Shown piece after piece: positions 1 through 7,658 of a DNA stretch of 17,893 nucleotides. The stretch spans positions 1 to 17,893 of the forward strand of contig CAZVEO010000051.1 in NCBI GenBank assembly GCA_964626385.1, written 5' to 3'. The stretch comes from Scybalousia_A sp964626385 (GTDB lineage Bacteria; Bacteroidota; Bacteroidia; Bacteroidales; P3). Both the position numbers and the translations under genes were made by a program. Within the stretch, counting starts at the first letter, position 1. Each line of letters opens with the position of its first letter. Below the pieces are notes generated by a model that searched no databases, was not told the DNA's origin, and worked only from the letters and a program-made list of their open reading frames with translations.

Positions 1-1268
1 ATAGGTAGCATATCGTGTGGTATCAAAGAAACGCATGCCCTAAGCCCTTGTTGGTCTGAGCCTGTAACATCCAAAGAAATAGCACTTATACCATAATAAA
101 CTAACTCATTAAGTGTTTGCTCTCCTGTCATACCCGGGTAGTTAAAAGTAAAGTAGAACCCATCTGCTATATCTTGGTCAAGGTCTTTGTTGTATACTAT
201 TTCAAAACCGTTTTCAACCAAAGCATTTTTCATAAAATGCGCTTTCTTTTGATAGTCCTTTAAGCCCTCTACAAAATCATATTCTCCATCATTACAAGCT
301 TTCATTACCGCCGCCAAACCATACTGAACAGAATGAGATGTACCTGAAGACAAAGCATAGATAGAACCAAAAACTATAGCACGTCCAAAGGTGTCTTGTG
401 AAAAATATTTTTTCATATAATCAGTATGCCAATTATAAAGTTCAGGAGAAACAACAATAACTCCTATACGCTCTCCTGCATAAGAAAAAGCTTTAGAGCC
501 CGAAATCATAAGTATATATTTTTTTGCCCAATGTGCAGCCGTTGGTTGATAAGGTGGAACTCCCGGTTTGGCATAATCTTTTCTAAAATCCATACCAAAA
601 TAAGCCAAATCTTCCAAAACAATAACATCATATTCATTAGCCACTTCTGCAATAGTCTTCAACTCCTCATTGGTGAAACAAAACCATGCGGGGTTGTTTG
701 GTGAGGAATAAACTATGCCACCAATATCTCCTTTGCTAAGATAAGAGACAAGTTTTTCTCTTAATTTTTCTCCTCTATAATGATAGACATCAAAAGTCTC
801 TACACCTATACCAAGTATTTTACATTGCTGTTTTTGAACTGGAAAACCGGGGTCAATAAAAAGTAGTTTGTTTTTCTTTTCATCCATACGAGCCACTGTC
901 ATAAAAGCAGCAAAAGTTCCTTGCATAGAACCTGTCACAGGAATACAAGAGTCCTCTGGCACCTCTACATTTAAAAAGTTTTTCACAAAACGTGTGGTCT
1001 CATATTTCAATTCTGAGGTTCCATAAATATCTGGATAAATGGCAGAAACACCATCTTTTAAAGCCTGTATTTGAGCATCAACTCCTACCTTTACCGTGGG
1101 CAAGCCGGGTACTCCCATTTCCATTCTTACAAAACGTATGTCCATAGATTTTTCTATATCATCTATGATTTTTTTTACCTCACGTATTGAGGCTTTTCCA
1201 ACACTCTGTATTTTGTTGTCGGCAATGATTTTATTTACTTTTTCTCTGTTTAATGGTACTGCTGTCAT
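1..1268 (-). CDS. Class I/II PLP-dependent aminotransferase, 3' end cut by window edge
   Basis: Fold-type I pyridoxal-phosphate aminotransferase, read by translating the minus strand from an ATG at 1268 (begins MTAVPLNREKVNK). The family moves an amino group between an amino acid and a 2-oxo acid in the cytoplasm; the substrate cannot be told from sequence here. Visible motifs are an NNP segment (SSPNNPAW), the ED-x-A-Y segment (VLEDLAYFG) that contacts the cofactor, and SGSKAFSYAGERIG, whose lysine at about residue 259 should form the Schiff base with PLP. A late GLRACVS stretch should carry the carboxylate-binding arginine. About 422 codons are present and the frame is open at base 1; only some 20-30 C-terminal residues appear to be missing. 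It lies 44 bases after porD on the same strand and is probably the last visible gene of the bamD operon. The family is certain, the specificity unknown. Confidence 0.85.
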   Translation of the reverse strand, partial: MTAVPLNREKVNKIIADNKIQSVGKASIREVKKIIDDIEKSMDIRFVRMEMGVPGLPTVKVGVDAQIQALKDGVSAIYPDIYGTSELKYETTRFVKNFLNVEVPEDSCIPVTGSMQGTFAAFMTVARMDEKKNKLLFIDPGFPVQKQQCKILGIGVETFDVYHYRGEKLREKLVSYLSKGDIGGIVYSSPNNPAWFCFTNEELKTIAEVANEYDVIVLEDLAYFGMDFRKDYAKPGVPPYQPTAAHWAKKYILMISGSKAFSYAGERIGVIVVSPELYNWHTDYMKKYFSQDTFGRAIVFGSIYALSSGTSHSVQYGLAAVMKACNDGEYDFVEGLKDYQKKAHFMKNALVENGFEIVYNKDLDQDIADGFYFTFNYPGMTGEQTLNELVYYGISAISLDVTGSDQQGLRACVSLIPHDMLP

Positions 1269-1312
1269 AATACTTAATATTTTTGTATCAAACTTTTCCT
1301 CCTAATTTTTTT

Positions 1313-2251
1313 TTATCTCGTTGTTGTGGTTGAAGAAGTGGAAGTTTGATTCATTTGTTCAAATTTCGTTGCTTGAGTAGGGTTAACTTCCTTCATTATA
1401 TTTATTATTTCCGTCTGTTCATTAGAAGGAGCAGTCTTGTATATATTAACTATCTCGTCTGTCTTAGCCTCCAAAAATTGACGCACACAAATCAAGCCAC
1501 TTTTTTCCATATTTACGCTCCTCAGGTCTTTTATTGCTTGCAAAATATTGTTGCGAGCAGTAATTTGGTCATCCCCACTCAACATATCCAACCCCAAACG
1601 ATGATACTTATACCAAACCGAATGCATTAATCTATATGTGGAATTGGTATAGTTTTCTATCATCCAATACTTATTGTTGTTTCCACTCTCTGCTCTTTTC
1701 CAGCCTTTGTTGGCTGAACGTTGAGCGGCTGAAACTATATTTTGACAGGTCTGAAAATACCTTTCTCCTCCATTCATTGCAAAACTATCTCCATCCAAAG
1801 CTAAAAAATAATTAAGATAGAAAGCAACCGTAGAAAGCAAATTATTGGTATAGTTATTTTCGTCAAACTCCATATTCTGTCCTTCTATATATTTAAAGGC
1901 AAAATCTTTTTCTTGCGTATTAAGCATTGTAGTTGTATAAGTAGAACCATAAACCGGTCGTCTTAATTGTATAAACAAATCTCCTTGAAAATCTTCCTGA
2001 GTGCTTCTCGTCTTTACATTTATGGTTATGCTACCCTCAATTTTTTCTACGTCCTCATAATGAAAATTTGTCCATTGTCTTTGATTTACAAACTCATTTA
2101 AGGCGGTTTGTATTGTTGTATATATTTCCTTATCTGTTCCTTGTATTTGCGTAGCCGAAACAGATACGCTAACATTAAACTCTTGCCCTATCAGTGTTTG
2201 AGTGGCAAAAAAGAATAAACAAAATAATATATATACAGCCTTTTTCTTCAC
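1313..2251 (-). CDS. porD: PorD / DUF4835 family protein, type IX secretion-associated
   Basis: 312-residue exported protein matching the Bacteroidota-specific DUF4835 family, named PorD after its link to the type IX secretion system. The N-terminus has a Lys-rich start, a hydrophobic core and a likely cleavage before Gln at about residue 23 (LIGQEFN), so the mature protein should be periplasmic or at the outer membrane. The mature start EFNVSVSVSATQIQGTD, the NEFVNQRQWT segment and the run LNYFLALDGDSF are characteristic. The C-terminus ends in a low-complexity Ser/Thr tail. No enzyme motif is visible and the biochemical role of the family is not settled. It starts 3 bases after coaBC, a pairing common in Bacteroidota. 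Its presence suggests, but does not prove, that the organism has a T9SS. Confidence 0.85.
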   Translation of the reverse strand: MKKKAVYILFCLFFFATQTLIGQEFNVSVSVSATQIQGTDKEIYTTIQTALNEFVNQRQWTNFHYEDVEKIEGSITINVKTRSTQEDFQGDLFIQLRRPVYGSTYTTTMLNTQEKDFAFKYIEGQNMEFDENNYTNNLLSTVAFYLNYFLALDGDSFAMNGGERYFQTCQNIVSAAQRSANKGWKRAESGNNNKYWMIENYTNSTYRLMHSVWYKYHRLGLDMLSGDDQITARNNILQAIKDLRSVNMEKSGLICVRQFLEAKTDEIVNIYKTAPSNEQTEIINIMKEVNPTQATKFEQMNQTSTSSTTTTR

Positions 2252-2254
2252 AGG

Positions 2255-3448
2255 TCAAAAAAATGTTAAAATTTTATCTACAATATCCTTAGCTACCTCT
2301 CTTTTTGTTTTTAGTGGTAAAGCAAGCGTTTCGTTTTTGTCTATCAATGTTACTTTGTTAGTTGTGTAATCAAAGCCTGCTCCTTCGTCTCTAAGAGAAT
2401 TTAAGACCACAAAATCCAAGTTCTTGCTATATAGTTTTTTCTTTGCGTTTTCTATTTCGTTATCGCTTTCCAAAGAAAAACCAACAACAATTTTCTTTCC
2501 CTTATTTTCTCCAAGTGTTTTCAATATGTCTTTTGTTGGCTCCAATTCTATGATTAGGGATTCTTGTTTCTTTTTCATTTTGCCCTCATAGACAACTTTA
2601 GGAGTGTAGTCAGCCACTGCAGCCGAGCAAATAGCAACATCGCTACTATCAAAACATTGCATAGCCTTCTCATACATTTGCTCTGCTGAAACAACCTTAT
2701 ATAAAGCAAGATTATTCTCTGCTTCTATGGTCAAAGCAACTGGACCACTTACCAAATTAACCTTTCCTCCTCTACTCAAAACCTCTTTAGCTAAAGCATA
2801 ACCCATTTTCCCAGAAGAGTTATTGGAAATAAATCTTACGCTATCTATTTGCTCCACTGTAGGTCCTGCTGTTATCAGAAAGGTTTTGCCCTCCAAATCT
2901 CGCTTTCTATTAAAATACTCCTCCACTCTACTAAATATTTCCTCTGCCTCTGCCATTCTTCCCTGCCCCACTACGCCACAAGCCAATTCTCCTTTGTTTG
3001 GCTCTATGATTTCTACTTGTCTTTGAATAAGAGTTTGTAAATTTTTTTTTACCCCTTCATTATCATACATATTAGTATTCATTGCTGGGGCAAAAAATAT
3101 CTTTTTCTTACAAGCAAGCAAACAAGTAGAAAGCATATCATCCGCTATAGCATTAGCATATTTGCCTATAATATTTGCCGTAGCGGGAGCAACAACAAAA
3201 ACATCTGCCCATTCACTTAAAGCAATATGTTCTGTGGTAATATTTTCCAAAGTTGGAGCAAACATATCACTGCAAACCCTATTATTAGATAAGGTCTGCA
3301 ATGTCAAATCATTAACAAAATTTAAAGCATTCTTTGTAATTATTACTTTTACCTCATAACCACTTTTGACAAGCAAACGTATTAATATATATGTCTTATA
3401 TGCGGCTATACCTCCGCTTATACCCAACAATACTTTTTTGCTCGCCAT
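2255..3448 (-). CDS. coaBC: Bifunctional phosphopantothenoylcysteine decarboxylase / phosphopantothenate-cysteine ligase
   Basis: Catalyses two consecutive cytoplasmic steps of coenzyme A synthesis: joining 4'-phosphopantothenate to cysteine (CoaB) and decarboxylating the product to 4'-phosphopantetheine (CoaC, FMN-dependent). The N-terminal flavoprotein half (about 1-180) shows LLGISGGIAAYK, a candidate active-site His74 in TTEHIALSEWAD, the PAMNTNMY motif (121-128) and the substrate-clamp Cys157 in ACGVVGQGRM. The CoaB half starts near 187 with ITAGPTVEQIDSVRFISN followed by SSGKMG, and later has a lysine-rich KKKQ and EPTKDIL, as in the family. Its 397 residues are normal for a fused Dfp protein. 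It lies between rpoZ (17-base gap) and porD (3-base gap), so the genes are almost surely cotranscribed. Confidence 0.96.
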   Translation of the reverse strand: MASKKVLLGISGGIAAYKTYILIRLLVKSGYEVKVIITKNALNFVNDLTLQTLSNNRVCSDMFAPTLENITTEHIALSEWADVFVVAPATANIIGKYANAIADDMLSTCLLACKKKIFFAPAMNTNMYDNEGVKKNLQTLIQRQVEIIEPNKGELACGVVGQGRMAEAEEIFSRVEEYFNRKRDLEGKTFLITAGPTVEQIDSVRFISNNSSGKMGYALAKEVLSRGGKVNLVSGPVALTIEAENNLALYKVVSAEQMYEKAMQCFDSSDVAICSAAVADYTPKVVYEGKMKKKQESLIIELEPTKDILKTLGENKGKKIVVGFSLESDNEIENAKKKLYSKNLDFVVLNSLRDEGAGFDYTTNKVTLIDKNETLALPLKTKREVAKDIVDKILTFF

Positions 3449-3465
3449 TTTACTTTATCTTTTAT

Positions 3466-3849
3466 TTATTCTTCTGTGTCTGTATTTGAAGCAGTGTTTT
3501 GAGCGTTGTCCTCATTTTTCATATTACTATGGTGCAAAACATCATTACGATAAACCAACTCATCATTCAAATACTCCTTAATGGCTATAAGATAAGGCTT
3601 TGGCAAACGCTCATAATAACGAGATACCTCTATTTGTTCCTTGTTTTCAAAAGTGTCCTCCAATGAATTTTCCTTTATAGCAAAATCTTCTATCTTTTTG
3701 TATAATTCTTGTTTTAAATCACTTGCTATTTGGTCAGAACGCTTAGATAACATTGCAACCGTTTCATAAACATTGGTAGTAAGTTTATCAAAATCATTGA
3801 TTCTGCGGGTTTTAATAGTTGTATCCGCTGTTGTCTTTTTATAATCCAT
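3466..3849 (-). CDS. rpoZ: RNA polymerase omega subunit (RpoZ/Rpb6 family)
   Basis: 127-residue protein with the omega/Rpb6 core. The segment TTNVYETVAMLSKRSDQIASDLKQEL (residues about 25-50) matches the helix in which omega packs on the beta-prime subunit, with the conserved N-Y-E-x-V and SKR-A-Q-I-type pattern. The second half holds the Bacteroidota-type extension (YYERLPKPYLIAIKEYL) and ends in an acidic, probably disordered tail. In the cell it should help assemble and stabilise RNA polymerase. It sits between bamD (20-base gap) and coaBC (17-base gap), the usual place for omega in Bacteroidota, and this context supports the call beyond the moderate motif match. Confidence 0.85.
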   Translation of the reverse strand: MDYKKTTADTTIKTRRINDFDKLTTNVYETVAMLSKRSDQIASDLKQELYKKIEDFAIKENSLEDTFENKEQIEVSRYYERLPKPYLIAIKEYLNDELVYRNDVLHHSNMKNEDNAQNTASNTDTEE

Positions 3850-3869
3850 TATTTTTTATATAATTTTTT

Positions 3870-4700
3870 TTATTTTAAATTTTCTACTTGTTTTTTTGCA
3901 TACGCATATTTTTCTTTCAAATCTTCCACTTTGCTCTTATCGGTAAAATTTTCAAACAAAGCTGCATACCTTTCATAATCCAATATCATAGAGTTCCATC
4001 TTTCTTTTTGTTTTTCCAATACGCTTTTTCTAGCATAATGATAACCCGATAAAACTATATAATACATGGCATCTTGTCTATATTGTGTTTGGTCTGAGTA
4101 TTTGGTAAGAAAGTTTGTCAAAGCCACATGAGCCGCTTGATACTGCTCTACTTTATAATAATTGTATGCCGTAGTATAATCTTTTTTTATAAGTTTCAGC
4201 CTTAATTCATCAAAATACTTATTTGCCTCATTAACCCTTGAAGACTCCGGATATTTGTCCAAATAATCTTGAAAAGCCCTAATTGACTCTTTTGTAAGAG
4301 TTTGGTCTAAATAAAAATTCGGAGATTCCATATACTTACAATAAGCCGAAAGATACAGTGCCTCTTCTGCCTTTGGAGAATAAGGAAACCAACGAACAAA
4401 ATTCTCAAACTGATAACCTGCACCATAATAATCCTTACTTCCCATAAGGCTTTTTCCATAGTACATATTGACATCCTCTGCTTGAGCCTTACCTCTAAAA
4501 TAGAAAATTAGATTTTCAAACAACTGAGTTGCATGATAATAATTGCCCTGCTCATATGCTTTAATTGCTGCTTGATATTTAGCCTCATTGTCATTACTCT
4601 TCAATAATTTCTTATGCTTAGAAGCACAAGAAGATAACAACAACACACACACAAGAGCAACAACTACCCCAAAAATTTTGTTATATGATACTACTCTCAT
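3870..4700 (-). CDS. bamD: Outer membrane assembly lipoprotein BamD
   Basis: 276-residue lipoprotein of the BamD/YfiO family, which works with BamA to insert beta-barrel proteins into the outer membrane. A signal sequence (hydrophobic residues 10-21) ends in a lipobox LSSC with the lipidated Cys25. The rest is a run of TPR-like helical pairs: AIKAYEQGNYYHATQLFENL, the GAGYQFENFVRWFPYSPKAEEA repeat, AFQDYLDKYPESSRVNEA, and AALTNFLTKYSDQTQYRQDA followed by MYYIVLSGY. The F-x-x-FP-YSP-A-E-A pattern is the family hallmark. It is the first gene of the bamD-rpoZ-coaBC-porD operon. I could not find a convincing TTG-N19-TAnnTTTG promoter upstream; the nearest candidate, around 4717-4747, matches poorly. 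Confidence 0.93.
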   Translation of the reverse strand: MRVVSYNKIFGVVVALVCVLLLSSCASKHKKLLKSNDNEAKYQAAIKAYEQGNYYHATQLFENLIFYFRGKAQAEDVNMYYGKSLMGSKDYYGAGYQFENFVRWFPYSPKAEEALYLSAYCKYMESPNFYLDQTLTKESIRAFQDYLDKYPESSRVNEANKYFDELRLKLIKKDYTTAYNYYKVEQYQAAHVALTNFLTKYSDQTQYRQDAMYYIVLSGYHYARKSVLEKQKERWNSMILDYERYAALFENFTDKSKVEDLKEKYAYAKKQVENLK

Positions 4701-4825
4701 TTATTAAATTCTGTTTTATACCTAATAAAACTTAAATGATAACGCAACTTTATTATTATTATTTTATTTTTCTAAAAAAAAAATATCTCTATTTTCTCAC
4801 AACAAACATTTTTCTCAAAAAAATA

Positions 4826-4857
4826 GAGACGGAAGTAAATCTTTTTATTTCCGTCTC
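4826..4857 (-). terminator. Intrinsic terminator of gdhA
   Basis: On the minus strand the stem starts GAGACGGAA and closes TTCCGTCTC. The 9 perfect pairs continue, after one A-C mismatch, into TAAA/TTTA around a short AAGA loop. The stem is followed at once by TATTTTTTT (plus-strand 4817-4825). It begins 25 bases downstream of the gdhA stop codon and separates gdhA from bamD. Confidence 0.85.
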
Positions 4858-4882
4858 CACCATTTTTATAAATCAAACTTTA

Positions 4883-6217
4883 TTAGCAAACTCCAAGTTG
4901 CAACATAGCATCAGCCACTTTGATAAATCCTGCAACGTTAGCGCCCTTAACGTAGTTAATATAGTCGCCTTCTTGACCATATTTAACACAGTTAGCGTGA
5001 ATAGAATCCATCATAGCGTGCAATCTTTGGTCAACCTCTGCTGCTGTCCAAGGAAGGTGTTCTGCATTTTGAGACATTTCCAAACCAGAAACACCAACAC
5101 CACCTGCGTTAGCGGCTTTACCAGGAGCAAAATTAACTTTAGCCTTTTGCAAAACTGCTATAGCCTCAGCTTCGCAACCCATGTTAGAAACCTCGCAAAC
5201 AAGTTTAACACCATTATTTACAAGAGTTTCAGCGTCTTTTGCGCCAAGCTCATTTTGAATAGCACAAGGCAAAGCGATATCTACTTTAACTTCCCAAGGT
5301 TTCTTACCAGCAACAAATTTAGCTGTAGGGAATTTTTGAGCAAAAGGAGCAACAACGTTATTGTTAGAAGCTCTAAGCTCAAGCATATAATCTATTTTCT
5401 CTTGATTGAAACCAGTCTCATCTATAACGTAACCATCAGGACCAGAAATACAAATAACCTTAGCGCCAAGTTCAGTAGCCTTTGTTACAGCACCCCAAGC
5501 AACGTTACCAAAACCAGAAATGGCAACTGTTTTTCCTTTGATAGTATCACCCTTAGCCTTAAGCATATTCTCTACAAAGTAGATAGCTCCAAAACCAGTA
5601 GCCTCAGGTCTTAGGATAGAACCACCAAATTGAGCACCTTTTCCAGTAAGAACACCTGTGTTTTCACAAGCAAGTTTTTTGTACATACCATAAAGGTAAC
5701 CTATTTCTCTACCACCAACACCTATATCTCCAGCAGGAACGTCGCGGTCTGGTCCTATGTATTTGAATAACTCTGTCATAAAGGCTTGGCAGAAACGCAT
5801 TATTTCTCTATCTGATTTTCCTTTAGGGTCAAAATCAGAGCCACCTTTGCCACCACCCATAGGCAATGTAGTAAGAGAGTTTTTGAATGTTTGCTCAAAG
5901 CCCAAGAATTTCAAAGTATCAAGGGTTACTGTTGGGTGAAAACGCAAACCACCTTTGTAAGGTCCTATAGCGTTGTTAAACTGTACTCTGTAACCACGAT
6001 TGATTTGAATTTCGCCCTTATCATCTATCCATTCAACTCTGAATTGATAAATTCTGTCTGGCTCAAGCATACGTTCTACAATTTTATGCTCGTCATAAAC
6101 AGGGTGTTCTGCTACGTAATCTTTTATAGTTTCTAGAACTTCTTCAACAGCCTGATAAAATAAAGGCTGATCTGGATTCTTAGCCTTAACTTCGGCTAAA
6201 AGTTTTTCTACGTTCAT
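4883..6217 (-). CDS. gdhA: NADP-type glutamate dehydrogenase
   Basis: Hexameric glutamate dehydrogenase of 444 residues, the standard length of the short bacterial type. It interconverts 2-oxoglutarate plus ammonia and glutamate with a nicotinamide cofactor, a main route of ammonia assimilation. The substrate-binding domain shows GPYKGGLRFHP (about 85-95), FKNSLTTLPMGGGKGGSDFDP with lysines 112 and 124 at the substrate and catalytic sites, and PAGDIGVGGREIGYL. The Rossmann domain shows ISGFGNVAWGA (about 233-243) and ends with the conserved AANAGGVGVSGLEMSQN run. NADP preference is inferred from overall resemblance to this subgroup, not from a tested residue. It is transcribed alone, with a -10-like box near 6316-6323 and a terminator at 4826-4857. 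Its codon use has more G+C at third positions than neighbouring genes, as expected for a highly expressed gene. Confidence 0.96.
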   Translation of the reverse strand: MNVEKLLAEVKAKNPDQPLFYQAVEEVLETIKDYVAEHPVYDEHKIVERMLEPDRIYQFRVEWIDDKGEIQINRGYRVQFNNAIGPYKGGLRFHPTVTLDTLKFLGFEQTFKNSLTTLPMGGGKGGSDFDPKGKSDREIMRFCQAFMTELFKYIGPDRDVPAGDIGVGGREIGYLYGMYKKLACENTGVLTGKGAQFGGSILRPEATGFGAIYFVENMLKAKGDTIKGKTVAISGFGNVAWGAVTKATELGAKVICISGPDGYVIDETGFNQEKIDYMLELRASNNNVVAPFAQKFPTAKFVAGKKPWEVKVDIALPCAIQNELGAKDAETLVNNGVKLVCEVSNMGCEAEAIAVLQKAKVNFAPGKAANAGGVGVSGLEMSQNAEHLPWTAAEVDQRLHAMMDSIHANCVKYGQEGDYINYVKGANVAGFIKVADAMLQLGVC

Positions 6218-6315
6218 AATTTTTATACAACTTTTAAAATTAATTTTATTAAGTTTTTTAAAATAAAGTTCTTTTGTCTTGTTTCTCTGTCAAAGACTCT
6301 AACTTTATTTGTTCG

Positions 6316-6323
6316 CAAAATTA
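6316..6323 (-). promoter_or_regulatory. -7 box of the gdhA promoter
   Basis: The minus strand reads TAATTTTG, a full match to the Bacteroidota -7 consensus TAnnTTTG and identical to the box in front of the YitT gene. It would give a leader of roughly 90 bases before the gdhA ATG at 6217. No TTG lies at the expected 17-23 base distance, so the -33 element is missing or degenerate. A TATAAT-like run overlaps the box. Confidence 0.55.
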
Positions 6324-6425
6324 TACACATTTATTTAAATGATAAAATTTTTTTACTTTTTTTTATTTCAAGTTGGCTATTTCACCTGTATTTCTTTATA
6401 GATTAACTTAGAACTATAATGACTT

Positions 6426-6440
6426 TATGATATTATCATA
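6426..6440. repeat. Perfect 15-base palindrome upstream of gdhA
   Basis: TATGATA-T-TATCATA has two perfect 7-base arms around one central base, in the divergent region between gdhA and the acetyltransferase. It lies about 105 bases upstream of the gdhA -7 box. The form resembles a dimeric regulator site, but no regulator can be named and an AT-rich chance palindrome is possible. Confidence 0.35.
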
Positions 6441-6518
6441 GGCTTTACGTTTATAAGACACCCTGCAAGTGCAGTCTGGGGGCATAAGACCTTTGAAGCG
6501 TATGCAAAAAAAAGTAAC

Positions 6519-6815
6519 GGCTATGCCCTATCACACCCCATGCTAACCTACAAAAAACCATCAAAAAAGGGGCAAAAAAAAATTTTTTAGGAAATTGCGT
6601 AAATACCCATTTAAAAGTCAAAAATGAGGATGCTACCATTGATTATCAGAAAGTTAACATTTTTCGAGAGGGTAAAATTGGGCATTTTTCTTGAAAATCA
6701 GCGTTTTCGAAGGGTTTTTTGAAGAATTTTTTTTTCAAATCGGGATTTTACAAAAATGAATCTTCGTTTTATTTCGACGAATCTTCGTTTCGAGAAATCG
6801 AAACGAAGATTCGTT
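6519..6815. repeat. Dispersed intergenic repeat, copy A
   Basis: This stretch is repeated in the same orientation at 17569-17893. Shared blocks include GGCTATGCCCT at the left end, GCGTAAATACC, a run around GATTATCA, GGGCATTTTTCTTGAAAATC, TCAAATCGGGATTTT, and a nearly identical right-hand part leading into a 17-bp palindrome. Weaker similarity may begin near 6435 and may continue right of 6815, where copy B is cut off. No ORF in it looks coding and no transposase is near, so it is best described as a non-autonomous, MITE- or REP-like element. It occupies the region between the divergent gdhA and acetyltransferase genes. Confidence 0.85.
6777..6814. repeat. 17-bp perfect inverted repeat with GAAA loop (copy A)
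   Basis: Left arm ACGAATCTTCGTTTCGA (6777-6793), loop GAAA (6794-6797), right arm TCGAAACGAAGATTCGT (6798-6814), without a mismatch. The left arm also overlaps a 12-base direct repeat GAATCTTCGTTT at 6758-6769 and 6779-6790 (period 21). There is no T-run after either side, so it is not a standard terminator. Confidence 0.9.
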
Positions 6816-7015
6816 ATCGTTGATTATCAAGTAGTTATAAGGGTAAAAATCGTTAATTTTGAGGTAGGTATCTTTTTCTCTTACAAAGTTACGAAGATTT
6901 TTTGACCTGACCAAACGCGTGCACGTTTTTATTTTGTAACTCATTGATTCTCAGTAAACCGATTTTTTTGTTTTTTGTTTTTTTATTTTTTTTCTTTTGA
7001 GCGGTTTTTTGTGGG

Positions 7016-7050
7016 TTGTAGGTTATAACTTTTATTTTTTAGTATCTTTG
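7016..7050 (+). promoter_or_regulatory. Promoter of the acetyltransferase/murF-alr unit
   Basis: TATCTTTG at 7043-7050 is an exact TAnnTTTG match. A TTG at 7016-7018 lies 24 bases upstream, slightly more than the usual spacing. Transcription starting a few bases right of 7050 would leave a short A-rich leader before the ATG at 7075. Confidence 0.6.
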
Positions 7051-7074
7051 CATTTAGAAAAATAAAAGCAAACA

Positions 7075-7617
7075 ATGAGTACAAGAAAAGATTTTGAAAA
7101 AGCAGAATGGTTGTATGTTGAGGCTTTCCCGGTGGATGAAAGAAGAAGTACGGAAAGTATAACAGAACTTTTAGAAAAAGATTATTTTGAATTTATTCCT
7201 ATATTCATAGCAGAGGAGTTTGTGGGTTTTGCTACTTTGTGGATATTTGAAAACTTTGCTTATATAGAACATTTTGCCATAGACCCTAAAAAAAGAAATA
7301 TGGGTATAGGTTTTGATTTTATAAGAATATTGCAAGGAAAAGAAAGTGGGAATTCTAAGCTTACCTTTGCACTGCCACCAAAAAAAATAACAAACATTGC
7401 CCTTGAAGTAGAAAAACCAGATAGCGAAATAGCAAAAAGACGGGTACAGTTTTACGAAAGATTGGATTTTAAGATTTTAAACAATTATTATTTTCAACCT
7501 CCTTATACCAAAGATAGCAAAGGGTTAGAAATGAAAGTTATGATGTATTCTCCAAATAATGAAGTAGAGTTTAATCAAATAAAAGACACTCTATACAAAT
7601 ACGTATACAAGGCTTAA
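7075..7617 (+). CDS. GNAT-family N-acetyltransferase
   Basis: 180-residue GNAT-fold protein predicted to transfer an acyl group from acetyl-CoA to an amine; the substrate is unknown. The central part FIAEEFVGFATLWIFENFAYIEHFAIDPKKRNMGIGFDFI carries beta4 and the motif A loop, with R/K-R-N-x-G-x-G at about residues 75-81 binding the CoA pyrophosphate. The later VQFYERLDFKI matches the motif B helix and strand (the common FYE-LGF pattern). The start is set by the promoter only about 25 bases upstream and by the A-rich leader. Its stop lies 41 bases before the likely murF-alr start, so the two are probably cotranscribed. This gives no clear hint at the substrate. Confidence 0.85.
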   Translation: MSTRKDFEKAEWLYVEAFPVDERRSTESITELLEKDYFEFIPIFIAEEFVGFATLWIFENFAYIEHFAIDPKKRNMGIGFDFIRILQGKESGNSKLTFALPPKKITNIALEVEKPDSEIAKRRVQFYERLDFKILNNYYFQPPYTKDSKGLEMKVMMYSPNNEVEFNQIKDTLYKYVYKA

Positions 7618-7658
7618 ATGGAGTGATTCTTTTTTTGTTAAAAAACATCTATGAAATA

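Noticed and set aside
4717..4747. bamD promoter (TTG and TAGGTATA on the minus strand)
   Set aside because: The -7 element matches TAnnTTTG at too few positions to be distinguished from AT-rich background.
4736..5614. 292-codon plus-strand open frame
   Set aside because: It lies antisense to the clearly conserved gdhA, has no recognisable motif and results from the reading frame of the opposite strand.
6451..6639. 62-codon minus-strand open frame in the gdhA upstream gap
   Set aside because: Overlaps repeat copy A, has an unlikely composition and no family resemblance.
6758..6830. CRISPR or tandem repeat array
   Set aside because: Only two short direct units and one inverse unit are present, without regular spacers or cas genes.
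6735..6944. 69-codon minus-strand open frame
   Set aside because: It runs through the palindrome and repeat, where the non-coding structure explains the sequence better; no motif seen.
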